From: Lunularia cruciata
Taxonomy: Eukaryota > Streptophyta > Marchantiopsida > Lunulariales > Lunulariaceae
Assembly (NCBI GenBank): GCA_948567375.1
Contig: OX419762.1
Coordinates: forward strand, 37,119,034-37,183,033
Reading direction: 5' to 3'
DNA length: 64,000 nucleotides
Shown one piece after another: positions 1-12,800 of the stretch. Numbering within the stretch: position 1 is the first letter of the stretch; each line of letters starts with the position of its first letter. The position numbers and the translations under genes are program-made. The notes under the pieces were generated by a model. It was not told the origin of the DNA. It did not search any database and was given only the letters and a program-made list of their open reading frames with translations.

Positions 1-937
1 TATGATTGAGTGTCAATTCTCCTATCTTTATGACAATGATCAGAGATTTTAGGTTGATAGAGTGATTCTGAGGATTGTGTGTACCTTTGATCCAAACATC
101 TAGAAAATTTTACCAAGAATCAAGAGCAAGCCCAAAAATTAGGGATTTCAAATTAGGGTGAAAGCTACAAAAATTGACCAAATTAGAGCTTGTCAAGGGA
201 GCTATAGTGATCAGATTGAGGCTCATTTTATGTCATTTGAAATTTAATCTTACATGCTTTCCACTAAAACCTAGAACACTCAAATCCAAGTCATACAAAA
301 AAGTTATGTCCATATGAGCTGCATAGACTTTTCCCCGTAAAAAAGATATAGAAGTTTCCCACTTGGATTAGAAGTTGGTTGAAATCTGAAGAACAAATTG
401 GAGCTACAGGTTGAAATTAGCTTGATGATAGAGCAAGAATGCTTTGAAGCGCTTTTTCGACAAAAAGTACATAGAGTTATTGTCAAATTCTTGTGATTGA
501 ATCCTCTTTATGCTTGCATGCTTCTTTTTACGCCCAATTGGCTTGGATTAGTGTGCGGTGTCGTGTTGTGGTTTGCATAGCCCGTAAAAAGTGACTTATC
601 ATAGTTTATCTCCACATTAGTGGGGTATGTTGCATGCTAGATCTGACAGATGAGATGTTGCCATGTGAGCCATCTATGTACATGTATGTGATTGGCCACG
701 TGGGTTATAATCTTATCATGTTTGAGGGCTCTGATGAATAAAGATGAGGGCGAGTAGAGAGACAAGTGTGTTTTAGTTTGGAGAGTCTCAAGGAGAGAAG
801 GAAGTGGGAGAGAGTTGTAGCAGAGAGCGAGTGTTAGAGCATCGGAGGAAGCATTCGAACATGAGATATCCCATGCTCCCGATCTGCCACTCTTGAATCC
901 TTTTCTCATCAGGCTTCAGATTTTACACCGTGATGAC
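1..937 (+). repeat. Repeat G, copy 1 (LTR/leader-like)
   Basis: Positions about 1-560 resemble 8560-9110 over their whole length, with shared blocks such as AATTAGGGTGAAA, CATATGAGCTGC and CTTGTGATTG. I estimate about 75% identity by eye. The tail at 630-937 has no clear partner in the window. A related sequence at about 62880-63110 precedes a Ty3/gypsy gag, so the family is probably the LTR or leader of a retroelement. Element 1 was inserted at its right end. No credible gene was seen here. Confidence 0.5.
933..937. repeat. Target-site duplication ATGAC, left (element 1)
   Basis: ATGAC directly precedes the TG of the left LTR. The same five bases follow the CA of the right LTR at 7552-7556. 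A 5-bp duplication is what Ty3/gypsy integrase makes. Confidence 0.85.
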
Positions 938-1689
938 TGTAATACCCCAAGGACAAGAGAAGAGAGAAAATACAAATTGCACACTCAAACATTCGATGCC
1001 CCAAAGGAGCACCTTCTCTTTATTATATAGGCAAAGAAGATCTCCTCCAAGGAAGCTCCACCATAGGATTAGGGACACAGATAGGTGACATGTTATCAAG
1101 CTCCACCCTTGGATTACTTACTTGGATGGGTGACATGTCTGGTCTAGGTCCTATCTGGTTGGTCAAACAAGCTTTGACCAAAGGGAATCTTTTAGTGAAT
1201 CTTCCTATAGGAATCTCAGAATCACGTAAGGTACCATTGGAAAGCTCTCGACGAGACAAAGCAGAGAGGAGTGAAGGCTAGCCTTACCACCATTGGGGGG
1301 AGGGGAGGGGGGAGGGGGAAATCTGTACATTTTCGAGGCCTAATTCATCCGTTTAGGCCTCTGAAATTGCCTTCAAAGATTTTAGGCATATTTTGGTTAC
1401 CACTCTATTAGTAGAAGTCCCCTTTTGGTGATACCTCTTTCTGATCTGTTCAGTCTATCATGTGTAACATCCTTTTAGATGTTACCAAACCAATTCTCAC
1501 CTTTAACTCATATGTCTAGCTATTGGTTCTAAGGTTCTCAAGTTTATTTCGATTTCTGCCCTATTAGTAGAAGTACTCTTTTGGTGATACTTCTATCTGA
1601 TCTATTTTGACTATCATGTATAACATCATTCTAGATGTTACCAAACCGAATTTCACATCTAGATCATATGGCTAACTCTTGGTATTATA
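938..1689 (-). repeat. Left LTR of element 1 (3' LTR)
   Basis: About 750 bp with inverted ends TGTAATACC/GGTATTATA. It contains a tandem duplication: the block starting CCCTATTAGTAGAAGT recurs about 154 bp later (near 1405 and 1560). A G-rich run (GGGGGGAGGGGAGGGG type) lies near 1295-1318. A purine-rich tract on the minus strand adjoins its inner edge, which marks it as the 3' LTR of a minus-strand element. Confidence 0.85.
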
Positions 1690-1690
1690 G

Positions 1691-1706
1691 ACCTCCCTCC
1701 TTTTAA
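1691..1706 (-). other. Polypurine tract of element 1
   Basis: On the minus strand the sequence next to the inner LTR edge is AAAAGGAGGGAGGTC, a typical plus-strand priming site. The same tract occurs in element 2 at about 15024-15040. Confidence 0.7.
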
Positions 1707-1885
1707 GATGCAACGTCCTTGTTGTGCAATTGTCGCTCAAATGCTTGCACCAACATTGGTGCAGGTGCCAAATTGGCAGCGAGCTCCCAGGTTGCTTCAT
1801 GGAGGGGGTAACCTTTCCATTGTACTAGATATTCCACCCGTGGATGGCGAGTACCACGCATGCGCTTTTGGAGAATCCGCTCCAC
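1703..1885 (-). pseudogene. Chromodomain part of element 1
   Basis: The minus-strand frame encodes a chromodomain core with VEYLVQWKGYPLHEATWE, which carries the aromatic and acidic residues usual in chromovirus integrase tails. Chromodomains at the end of pol define the chromovirus branch and are thought to steer integration to marked chromatin. This part adjoins the polypurine tract, as expected. Confidence 0.8.
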
Positions 1886-1911
1886 TTCATATTCCTCTAT
1901 GCCATCAATGA

Positions 1912-2862
1912 GTGTCGGACAAGGTCAAATGTCTTGTATGGAATGACCTTGGCCTGATTGGGGAGCATATTTGCGTAGTAGAGAGACATGGAACATTGGA
2001 TGGATCTTCATGCGTGGTGGTAGCTCAAGGTGATAGGCCACAATGCCAATGCGACAAAGAACATGATTCGGCCATTGCAGCTCATGTCGGAGTGGACAAG
2101 ACCTTGGATGCAGTCAAGCGCCATTACTATTGGCCCAAGATGAGCAATGACATGATGGACTACGTGCGGAGCTGCCTATTGTGTCAACAGAACAAAGCTT
2201 CTAATCAAGCTCCTGCAAGGCTCCTTCAACCTCTCCCCACTCCTACCCAACATTGGGAACAAGTGAGTATGGATCTCGTCTGTGAATTACCCAAGACCAC
2301 CTCAGGGTTTGACTCCATCATGGTCTTTGTGGATCGGCTCGGCAAAATGATTCATGTACGCCCTACCATCAAGGAGGTGACCGCTCCACAACTAGCTCAA
2401 TTATACTTAGATGTAGTCTTTGCTCACCATGGCTTGTCTAGAGTACTCATCACCGATAGAGGCATCCAATTCACCAGTTTGTTTTGGCAAACACTCTTTG
2501 TTTTCTTCAAAACCAAGTTGGCCATGTCCATAGCTTACCACCCACAAACAGATGGCCAAACAGAGTGGGCTAATCGCACAATTGAAGACATGTTATGCGG
2601 CTTCACCTTAGAAGAGCAAGAGAGGTGGGACACCCTATTCCCGTTGGTGGAATTTTCTTACAACAATTCAGTGAATGCATCCACCCAGGTCACTCCGTTC
2701 TTCCTCATGTATGGTGAGCATCCCTTCACACCTTCTAGCTTGATGAGGATCCATCCAGTGACTACCAAGGTTGATGCAGTCAACACATTTGTTTCTAGAA
2801 TCCAACAAGGTGTAGAGAGCGCCAAGCACAGGTTACAGATTGCGCAAAATCGATCAAAGTAG
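1912..2862 (+). pseudogene. Integrase part of element 1 (opposite strand)
   Basis: The frame shows an HHCC zinc-binding region (H..HVGVDKTLDAVKRHYYWP..CLLCQQNK) and then an rve core with MDLVCELPKT, VFVDRLGKMIH, LITDRG and YHPQTDGQTE. Beyond it, KLGPHFIGPF is a GPY/F-like motif. The part is on the plus strand while gag, protease, RT and RNase H of the same element are on the minus strand, so the copy is rearranged as well as decayed. Fossil. Confidence 0.85.
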
Positions 2863-3403
2863 TATGCTGATGCACACCGTAGGCACATGGAGTTCAATGG
2901 GGATCAAGTGTGGCTATCGACAACCAACCTCACATTAGTTGGACCTCGTAAGCTCGGACCTCATTTTATTGGGCCTTTCTCAATTCCGCTAGAATGGTGG
3001 TGCGTAATTTTGGGACATTTGGGATCCATAATCTGCCATCCCGAAAGGTGAGTCCTTGGGTGCTGGTGACACCTTTGGATAATTGCGCTTCTACAATCTG
3101 TGGATCAGTTTTTGTAGCAGCTAGAATCTCTGGCCAGAATTCAAGGTTAATCTTAACCTCTGCCACCAAGTTGTTTGCCATTGGCATGCGGGTGAATGCA
3201 TCTGCAAGTTGCTTCTTATCTTCCACGTAGGTGATTGTCATGTTGAAGCGTTGTCGCCACTCTGCCCACCAAATTTGGTGACAAGATAGATCCTTCTGCG
3301 TCTTGAGGTAGACTAGAGGTTTGTGGTCTGTCTCTACTACAAATGCCTTCTCGCCTAGATAGTGCTTCTAATGCTTGGTTGCTAGAATGATGGCCAGCTC
3401 TTC

Positions 3404-3883
3404 TCATTCTGTGGTGTGGTAAGTGCGCTTTGTCGGTAACAACTTTTGAGAGAAATATGCAATTGGATGCCATCCGTCATGCCAATCTTGTTGTAGGACT
3501 GCTCCTATTGCTACGCTTGATGTATCTGTAGCCAACTTGATTGGACATTTTGGGTCATACCACTTCAAGATTGGTGCATGTAGCAAGGCGGCCTTCAATT
3601 CTTGAAAGGCCAACTCTTGTGCAGTTCCCCATGTCCACTTCTTCCCCTTGCCAAGTAGTGCCATTAAAGGCTGTGAAACCTTGGAGAAGTCCTTGACAAA
3701 TCTACGATAGAATCTTGTCAACCGCAAGAAGCTCTTAAGTTGAGTTTGTTCTTTTGGGGCACTCCATTTTTGAATGACCTCTATTTTATCTGTCAATACT
3801 TGAATGCCCTCTCCAATTACTCTATGCTCCAAGTAGTCTACTTCAGACTTGCCAAACTCACACTTTGAGATTTTGGCGTACAA
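3404..3883 (-). pseudogene. RNase H part of element 1
   Basis: The frame carries the connection after RT (LKSFLRLTRFYRRFVKDFSK), then KKWTWGTAQELAFQELKAAL and LATDTSSVAIGAVLQQ, the standard Ty3/gypsy RNase H region. Weaker related coding continues to about 2966, toward the integrase linker. Confidence 0.85.
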
Positions 3884-4630
3884 TTGATTCTATCTTAGAA
3901 TCCGGAGGACCTCTCGTAGATGTTGTTTGTGTTCTGTCATTGTGCTACTATATACTAAGATATCATCCAAGAAGCCAATAACAGACTTATCTAAGTATGG
4001 ACAAAATATGTCATTCATCAGACTCATGAAAGTGGCAGGTGCATTACTGAGGCCAAAAGGCATCACAAGATACTCAAAGTGGCCATACCTGGTTCAAAAG
4101 GCAGTTTTGTACACATCCTCCTTTGCAATTTGGATTTGATTGTAACCACTCCGCAAGTCCAATTTGGTGAAGTATCTCGCTCCATAGAGTTGATCAAACA
4201 GGTCATCCATGTGAGGTAAGGGGTATTTGTTCCTCACTATTTGCTGATTGAGACCCCGATAGTCAATGCACATGCGCATTGTACCATCCTTCTTCTTCAC
4301 AAACAAGACAGGGGCCCCATATGGTAATATGCTAGGTTGGATGAACCCTTTCTATAGCATCTCCTCAATTTGAGTCTTACACTCCTCCAACTCGTGAAGT
4401 GATAGGCGATATGGGGCCTTACAAGGAGGTGTCTTCCCCAAGAGTGTCTCAATTTTTTGATCTACTTGCCTTTTTGGTGGTAATCCTGAGGGTAGATCAT
4501 CGGGAAAGACATCTTGAAACTCATCCACCATATTCTTCAATTTCTCAAGAATTTGTCCATCGAGTTGTGCACTCTGGACTTCTCTTATTAGACCCATAAA
4601 ACATCTATTGGTCTTACAGACCGTTGCCAT
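3884..4630 (-). pseudogene. Reverse transcriptase part of element 1
   Basis: Minus-strand frames show [36 protein letters not shown] and, nearer RNase H, the region equivalent to the F/YxDD box. The order and motifs match Ty3/gypsy RT. The part is a fossil. Confidence 0.85.
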
Positions 4631-4654
4631 CCCTATGACATATAGAGGCAGTTT

Positions 4655-5026
4655 CTACTTGTGTGATTTTTCTTTAACCCCAATGATTGACCATTGGTGG
4701 GTTCTCACTACTTTTTTCCTCCAATCCACCATAGGGTTGTACTGATCTATCCATAGCATGCCTAAAATTGCATCATAACAAGCTAACTGTATCACTTGCC
4801 ACTCAATTGCTTCCTGATATTCTCCTACAAAAAGAGTTACCTGTCTAGGTAATGACTCAATCCTCTCTGTTTGCCCATTAGATAACTCTACTTCTTCACT
4901 CCTATCTCTCTCTAGATCCATTCCCAATCTTATTGCAACAGAGCAAGACAAGAAATTCTCTGTTGCTCCAAGATCTATTAATACTCTCACTTGATTACCT
5001 TCTAGGATTCCATTCACAGCAATCAA
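4655..5026 (-). pseudogene. Retropepsin (protease) part of element 1
   Basis: The frame contains an aspartic-protease active-site region (VRVLIDLGATENFLS, in which the usual D[TS]G reads DLG) and a later hydrophobic stretch with AILGMLWI and YNPMVDW, as in Ty3/gypsy proteases. It lies between the gag knuckle and RT. Confidence 0.75.
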
Positions 5027-5221
5027 TTATGAGGTTGCCTTTCAGGATCTTTGCGCATTATTCTTCTTCCTTCCCTTGCTTCTCTGCTTCCTTATTGAGC
5101 TAGTAAGGCCGCAAGGTACATTTACTGGCGATCTTTGTTTTCCAAAGTGATTTCCACCTCCTCCTCTTCAATGTGCCTCTCCATGTTGTTCAAAGATCAC
5201 CTATACGAAGGCCGAGGGCCT

Positions 5222-6141
5222 CTAGGGAAATGAGTGCGACAGTTGGTAGATATGTGCCCAATATGGCCACAATTGTAATAACAGCGTTGTTTTCCTTGAG
5301 TCACTTCTTCTTGTGGGACTCCATCTCTTTGTTCTTCTACCCATCCCCGCTTCTCTTGAAGTGGTCGTGCTCCTCAATCTTGGAATCGAAGGTTGCCCAA
5401 TTCCATCGGTACTAGTCCACCCATGTGTCACATTTCTGCCCAATAATGTTGAGGTAGAACTACTCCTTCACCTCCACCTAATGCTCCTACTATTCTCTAC
5501 GCACAAGCAATGGCTTCAAATACCGTGCGAGGATTTTGCACCATGACTTCTTGGCAAATCCGCTCTTTCAACCCTCGTTTGAAATTGTCGAGATCCTCTG
5601 CTGGACTCATGTTGGTAATTGCAACTTGTAGATCCAAAAATGCCTCCACATACTCTTGTATGCTATTCTTATGTCTCAATCCCCATAGTTAGGTTTGAGC
5701 CATTTGCACTGAATCCACCGATTGGAAATTCTTCAACAGTCCTTCTTGCATTGTTGTCCATGTGACCTCCCTTTTCTCTGCCAACATGGATTGTTCCCAA
5801 GCATCATACCATGTGAGGGCTTTATCGGTCAAGTACCCACATGCAAACACGCATACAACATGCTTTGTGATCTATGTTGAAAACAATCAGAAATATTGAT
5901 TCATTCTCGAGATCCAATTTTCCACTACTCCCATCATACGTTGCCCCTTGTAAGGCTCGATGTTGCAGGTCTTCTTCATCCGGAGTAGCAATGTGGCTTC
6001 ATCATTGATAGGGTTCATAGGCACGGGTGCCTCTCCAAGTACTTTAGTTGTAGGTACTGGGTTTTGAGACAACTCTTCTTCTTGCATGGCTTGATCGTTC
6101 CTAAGGATCTGCACTTGACTTTGTAATGTCTCCATGGTCAT
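5222..6141 (-). pseudogene. Gag part of element 1
   Basis: Minus-strand frames from 6141 leftward include MTMETLQSQVQILRND and a retrotransposon-gag-like stretch (LRHKNSIQEYVEAFLDLQV, FKRGLKERI). Near 5230-5285 there is a CCHC-like knuckle (CGHIGHISTNC). The order fits a capsid followed by a nucleocapsid. Confidence 0.75.
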
Positions 6142-6801
6142 TTTAATCTCTCAAAATTCATTCAACATCCCTTGCATTCCTTGCACTAGCTCTTGCAATT
6201 GCGGATCCATGGTTCCCACAACACTCAATTGTTAATGTCTACTTCAATACAGAGTCAATATAATCACTCTGGAAGGTGCATGAACTATTGGAACTACCAT
6301 TGGGACCTCAGAAGCTATCACTTGTTGATAATACTCCTCACCAAAATTCTTAACCACAAAATCTCTAAACATCACTTTCGGTCTCACTACATAACGGATT
6401 TCTACTTGCATGTTGAAAGGGAGAGGATTTAGGAAATTCATATCCATATTATCATAATAGAATGCAGATTGTCAAATTCCACTCTCTGTCCTATATCACC
6501 ATAGGTAGAATCACCAGGTTTGGTGAGTTTATCACTCTGTCCATGAATTCTACACCCAAGTGATAAACTAGCGATACCCTCATCTGCTCACATTGGATGT
6601 ACATAACCTTGATGTGGAATGGGTTTTAGAATGGAAAGCTAGGTGTAGGAAATTGTCCTCTCGGCGCATCCATCCCATATGCTCTTCTAAAGTCCTTCCT
6701 AAGTCTAGCAATTAATCTATGTTCTCCACCTCAAATTACTCAGTTTTAGTAGTTTGTGCTATTCCAAGAGGGGTGATCCACTCTCTTGGACTAAAACACT
6801 C

Positions 6802-6813
6802 GCTCTGATACCA
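6802..6813 (-). other. Primer-binding site of element 1
   Basis: Read on the minus strand this is TGGTATCAGAGC, the common plant LTR-element site complementary to initiator tRNA-Met. It lies one base from the inner edge of the right LTR. Confidence 0.85.
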
Positions 6814-6814
6814 T

Positions 6815-7551
6815 TGTAATACTCCAAGGACAAGAGAAGAGAGAAAACATAGATTGCACAATCAAACATTCGATGCTCCAAAGGAGCACCTTCTCTTTAT
6901 TATATAGGCAAAGAGGATCTCCTCCAAGGAAGCTCCACCATAGGATTAGGGACACAAATAGGTGACATGAAATTTGGTTTGGTAACATCTAGAATGATGC
7001 TATACATGATGGTTAAAATAGATCAGATAAAAGTATCATCAAAATAGTACTTCTACTAATAGGGCAGAAACCAAAATAGACTTGAGAACCTTAGAACCAA
7101 GAGCTAGACATATGAGTTAAAGGTGAGAATTGGTTTGGTAATATCTGGAAGGATGTTACACATGATGGAATAAATAGATCAGAAAGAGGTATCACCAAAA
7201 GGGAACTTCTACTAATAGGGTAGGAACCAAAATATGCTTGAAATCTTTGAAGGCAATTTCGGAGGCCTAAACGGATGAATTAGGCCTTGAAAATGCGCAG
7301 ATTCCACCCCAAAAAATGAAGGAAAGGTTGGCCTTCCCTTCCCCTGCTTTGTCTCGTCGAGAGCTTTCCAATGGTACCTTACGTGATTCTGAGATTCCTA
7401 TAGGAAGATTCCTTAAAAGATTCCCTCTGGTCAAAGCTTGTTTGACCAACCAGATAGAACCTAGACCAGACATGTCACCCATCCAAGTAAGTAATCCAAG
7501 GGTGGAGCTTGATGACACATCTAGATCATATGGCTAACTCTTGGTATTACA
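6815..7551 (-). repeat. Right LTR of element 1 (5' LTR)
   Basis: About 737 bp. Both ends match the left LTR in the same orientation, but the central part matches it in reverse complement (for example the AAGCTTGTTTGACCAACCAG side). The outer ends and target duplication are intact, so the rearrangement is internal. Confidence 0.8.
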
Positions 7552-9690
7552 ATGACTTACGGGATTGGTTGGTAGCACGTTTCGGGGTGGTGTTTGTGGA
7601 GTCGGTGATGTGAAACCCAGATCCTATCATCCTTTTGGTGCTTACTTATGAGAATGTTTGGGACTTGACAATTTATGTCCTTCTTTAGTTGGGGAATGCC
7701 TAAAATTTCGCTCATAAGCTTCAAGGTGGAGTTGTGGGGTCCATTTGTCAAAAAGTAAAAAGAGTAAAGGACAAATGTGCAAGAGCTTGGGTCTCAAGAG
7801 GGAAGTCAAGAGTTTTTTGACCATCATGGGAGTTTGGTGAGGCCATTCGAGGAATGGAGAACATGGTTGGAAAGAGGAGATGACAGGTTACAATTTGAGA
7901 ATAGAAATGATGCAATTTAAGCTGAGTATGAGAGGGATATGATCAATTGAGTGAAGGGGGGGTTGAATTCATACCCAAGAGCACAGAGTAGTCAATTGAG
8001 TGAGCTTCTTGAGACTTTTTCACTATTTGTCAGTGGGATTGGAGATGAGACAATGTTATTATAGAACTGAGCACAATAAATTCCAGTTTTGGGTCAATCT
8101 CAAATTAGATCCAATTGATTAAAGTTGAAGTTTATGGGATGTAAGGTGTTGGAGAAGAGCTAATGATCAGGTTTGGAGTTTTGGTCACTCCCCAAGTTGC
8201 AGTTTGAATTTCCTCATGAGAATTTCTAGAGTTGTTGGTGGATAGGTTTATCTCCTCTGTGTGAAAGTTTCATCTGAATTATTCAAATAGAGAAATCAGG
8301 GTCTTGGATCAAGTATACCTGGGTCTGTAGAGCTCACAAGTTAGCCCAACTCAGGAATTGATCCACATCTAAAGACTGTAGTTGGATTAGGCTACAAAAA
8401 TTTGTAGGAGTTTAGACAAAAACACAAACAACTATTGTGAAAAATTTGGTTGGTTCGAGATCTGTGAAGAGTGAGATCTGATGCAAAACATCCTGCTGAA
8501 AATACTGTCATAAGCTCGATAGAGCAAATTTTCCTTTCATCTTGATTGGATATCAAGTCTCATGTCTTGTGACTATGATTGAGAGTTTCAGGTTGCTAGA
8601 GTGTTTGTGAGGATCAAGTGTCTTTCTGAATCAGAAATCTGGGGAAAATTTGCCAAGAACCAGGAGCAAAGCCTAAAAAGAAGATTTCGAAATTAGGGTG
8701 AAATTGAAAAAAACCCTAGAAAACTTTGAGAGATTTTCAGGAGAGTTGTAGTGATCTGATTGAAGTGGATTTTATATCATTGGAAAGCTTATCTTACAGG
8801 CTTTTCATTGAATCCTACATCACTCGAATCTAAGCTATGTAGAAATAGCTACTTGCATATGAGCTGCGCAGAGTTTTCCCCATCAAAAAGACATAGAAAA
8901 TCCCCACATGCAGTAGGAATTTGTTGAGATTTGAAGTACAGATGGGAGGAAGCTTGGAGTACAGGTTGGAATGAGCTTGATGACAGAGCACAAAGGCTCT
9001 GAAGCTCTTTCCCAACAAAAAGTATAGAGAGTTGTTGCCTTTTTCTTGTGATTGGATCCTCTCTGTACTTGTATGCATGTTTGTACGCCCATTTGGCTTG
9101 GATTGGTGTGTGTGCGTTGCGCTCAGATTATTTCCTTCTAGGAGTGTTGTGTATTTCTCCTTGGTTATGTTGGAAGTGATGACCAGCAGACCAGGAGTGC
9201 GTGTTGTGATGACAGGTCAGGTTGCCCTGTACTATCCTTCCCGATAGCAAGAATATTAGTCATAAGAAAGGAGGGTTTTGGCAATAAGGGTCACACGCGT
9301 GTTTTGTCAAGTCATTACGGGTTACCTCTAGCCTCTGATCTGTAGTCTCCACAGCTAGGCACCCTATGTGTTCCCAAAGAGAAAAAAGGAAAGTACAACA
9401 GCAAGCATTGCACTTAGGTTCCTTCCTTCTATGTGTGCTATTTTTTTCCTCTATGGTAATGTTGGAAGTGATAATCTACAAACCAAGAGTGCGTGTTATG
9501 ATGATAGGTTAGATTGCTCACTACTTCCCTACATGATAGAAAGAAACTTAGAAACAAGAGTGGAGAGTTCTACTAGTTGGGTACCGTATGCACTCAAAGT
9601 AATAGAGATAAGTCTACACATAATCTCTTATCCATAAGCTCCATAGCTAGGTACCTTTTGTGTTCCTAGAGAGAGAAAGGCAAAGTACAA
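7552..9690 (+). repeat. Repeat G, copy 2 (LTR/leader-like)
   Basis: This resumes the sequence interrupted by element 1; ATGAC at 7552-7556 is the right target duplication. Positions 8560-9110 resemble 1-560. The block GTGATGACC..AGACCA..GAGTGCGTGTT..GGTTGCCCT at 9170-9235 resembles 63045-63100, and a diverged second version lies at 9465-9530. No supported gene; the short open frames look spurious. Confidence 0.5.
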
Positions 9691-10332
9691 TACCACTTGT
9701 TGGGAACTTGATTAGTATTAATGGAATCAAAGGCTTGACCTATGCAAGTTTGCTTCACTTACAAGGTATGATAGTTGATCATGGTTGTAGGATTTTGGTT
9801 GATCCGGGGAATTCAAAATATTGCTTGTTAATGCAATTAGCAAAGGAATTGTATTCCTGTTAAGCCAATAATTGGAAGTAGATTGATAATGGCAGATGGT
9901 AGAAAGGGTTTTGCATTCCGTACCTTGCAACCTATTACCTTCAAGATTGGGAAGGAGTTTTTAGAGTGTATGAGGTTTGTAGTGGCACCTCTACACTACA
10001 ATGTCATTCTAGCTCTACCTTGGCTTGAACGTCATAAGGTTCAATTTGATTGGAACCGATGACAAACTCAAGTACAACACCAAGGTAGGGATTTCCGATT
10101 AGATTGTCTGGCACCTCTAAGTAAGGCATCTAAGAATAGTCAATCCTATGATGGGAAGTTTATCGGTAGCCATAGAGCAAGCTTTAAAGGGAGATGAGTC
10201 CCAAGATCAAAAGTTTGTCAAGAAAGCAACCATGGAGCAAGCTTTGAAGAGAGATGAGTCCCTAGATGGGAAGCTTGTTAATGAAGTAGCCATAGAGCAA
10301 GATTTGGAGGAAGATGAGTCTATTTTTTTAGT

Positions 10333-11110
10333 GTGGATAAGCAAATTGCACAAGGAGAATCTAAGAGGAGTCAGGAGCTCCATCAAGCAATGGTTGATCA
10401 AATAGTTCAAGAGTTTACGGATGTGTTTCTAGATGATCTACCAAACGGATTATTCTTTGATCGTGGTATGCCCTTCAAGATTGAGTTATTGCTAGAGAGT
10501 ACTCCAATGAGTAGACCAATCTATTGGCTCTCACCAAATGAGTTGGAGGAGTTGCAAACAACACTTATAAATTTGTTGGAGAGGGATTTTATACGACATA
10601 GTACATCTACTTAGAGAGTACCGGTATTATTCATTCCAAAGAAGGATGGAGGAATTCATTTTTGTACTGATTATTGTGAGCTCAATAAACAAAAAATGAA
10701 GAATGTGTATCTCTTGCCTCAAATTGATGACTTGCTTTATCAATTGAGTGGAGCTCGATACTTCTCCAAGTTGGATCTTTGTAGTAACTATTGGCAAATC
10801 ACTATTGATAGAGAAGATGTGCAAAAGATTACCTTTTGCACAAGGTATGGGCATTTCAAGAGAGTAGTTCTCTCTTTTGCTCTCACTAATGCTCTAGTAG
10901 TCTTCATGGATCAAATGCATTGGGTGTTGGATGGACTCTTGGATCAATACAAGGTAGTGTTCTTGGATGATATCTTAATCTATAGCAAGACAGAGGTAAA
11001 ACACGTGAATCACATGCAAGAAGTCTTAAGACAACTACAATAATGGAAGTTTTAATGCAAGAAGTCAAAGTGTGCCTTTTGGCAGAAGGAAGTTACCTTC
11101 TTGGTTCACA
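10333..11110 (+). pseudogene. Reverse transcriptase part of element 4
   Basis: Plus-strand frames show IYWLSPNELEELQ, YFSKLDLCSNYWQITI and VVFLDDILIYSKTE (the LDD box). These match the RT of element 3 closely. Fossil. Confidence 0.85.
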
Positions 11111-11759
11111 AGATCTCATTGGAGGAGATCAAGATGGAAGAGGAGAAAATCAAGGCCATTATTGATTGGCCTACTTTGAAGGATGCTACAAAAGTATGGG
11201 CATTTAATGGATTGGCCATTTCTTATTGACAGTTCATCCACTATTATGTTGATGTAGCAGCACCATTGACTAATCTCTTGGGGAAGAACTCAAGCTTTTA
11301 GTGGACCACCAAACACAAAGAAGCATTCTACAAGCTAAAGCATATGGTGTCTTCAAGATCCATTCTTCAACTATATGATCCTCAACTACCTTGTGTGGTT
11401 GATTTTGATGCTTTGGATTTTGCAATTGGAGCAGTGTTGTAGCAAGAATTCCCAAATGGATTACATTCCATTGCCTTTGTGTCTTGCCGACTAAATACAA
11501 TTGAAAGGAATTACTTTGCTTGAGATTGGGAATAATTAGCAATGGTATATGCCACCAAGGTATAGAGGCATTATCTCTTGGAGAAATAGGTGGTCATGCA
11601 AACTGATCACAAGCCATTGTTGGAGACATTACACTTGGAATACATGAAGAGTCAAAATCATTGATAGGAGGAACAACTACAGTTTTTTGACATCAAATTG
11701 GAGTACAAACTTGGTTGGTTCCATGTCATCTCTGATGCCCTATCAAGATGACCTGATTT

Positions 11760-12800
11760 GAAGTCTCTTCTTCTCATCACAATGGCAATTACAGCAATAT
11801 CAGTTGACTCTAAAGTCCAAATTTAGTTTAAGACAACTTTACAACAAGATCTCTTCTTTTAAATGGTACAAGGTCATCTTGTAGCATGCGACCAAGAGTA
11901 AAACACGTTCTCCTACAAGGAAGGCATTCTATTCCATGAGGATCGGATCTATGTTCCAGCCAAGGATGATCTCCAACTTGTGCGCCTCCAAGAAGCACAT
12001 GACTTACCAATTGCTGGTCACATGGGTGTGGACAAGACCTTGGGTATCCTCTCATAACAATGGTGGTAGCCCAACATGACACAAGATGTTCAAGATTTTG
12101 TTCAATTGTGTGAGAGCTGCCAATACAACAAGGCCAACAACCAAAAACCGAGTGGACTCCTTCAACCACTCTCCATTCCATCTGCTTGATGGGAACACGT
12201 AAGCTTGGATCTCATCACATCCTTGCCCAAGATGAAGGAAGGTCACACAATGATCATGGTGTTTGTGGATAACCTTAGTAAGCAAATCCATTTGGTGCTA
12301 ACCTTTGATACCATGGATGTTGCAACATTGGCGTAGATATACTTCAACAATGTCTTTAAGCATCATGGGATGTTGCATGTACTCATCTCCGACTGTGATA
12401 CTCAATTTGCTAGAAAGTTTTGGCAAGCACTCTCCCATATACTTGGCACCAAGCTTGCTTTGTCCACAACCTATCATCGTCAAATTGATGGACAAACTGA
12501 ATGTTCAAATTGCACCTTGGAGGATATGCTTGTGCCTTTGTCAATGTTCACCATACTAATTAGGATGAATCTCTTGTAGTTGCGGAGTTTGCATACAATA
12601 ATTCCAAACAAACAAGCATTGGATTCTCTCCTTTCTTCCTCAATTTTGGCCAAGATCCACTTGTTCTAGATTCCCTTCTTGCTCCTCTTCCATCTCATAT
12701 CCCTCATACTTCAACCTTCTTGATCACCATATCCCAATCCTTCCAACAAGCCAGATCTCACCTCCTTGTTGCCCAAAATTGTCAAAAATAATATGTAGAC
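11760..12800 (+). pseudogene. Integrase part of element 4
   Basis: The plus-strand sequence parallels the integrase of element 3, including the counterpart of the zinc-binding H-HMGVDKTLG region and the rve core, with a DGQTECSN-type stretch near 12490. Several short frames cover it. Fossil. Confidence 0.75.

Larger units (their letters stand above)
938..7551 (-). mobile_element. Element 1: Ty3/gypsy chromovirus fossil (family A)
   Basis: The element is bounded by LTRs that begin TGTAATACC and end GGTATTACA, and it is flanked by the 5-bp duplication ATGAC (933-937 and 7552-7556). On the minus strand the order is LTR, Met-tRNA primer site, gag with a CCHC-like knuckle, protease, reverse transcriptase, RNase H, chromodomain, polypurine tract and LTR. 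The integrase part reads on the opposite strand. The outer LTR segments differ by about 5% by eye, so it is moderately young and younger than element 2. The copy is broken, with many breaks, and is a non-functional fossil. Confidence 0.9.

Noticed and set aside
1090-1281. Small frames inside the family A LTRs, on both strands (1023-1281, 7267-7537)
   Set aside because: They are LTR sequence recurring in both LTRs and not genes.
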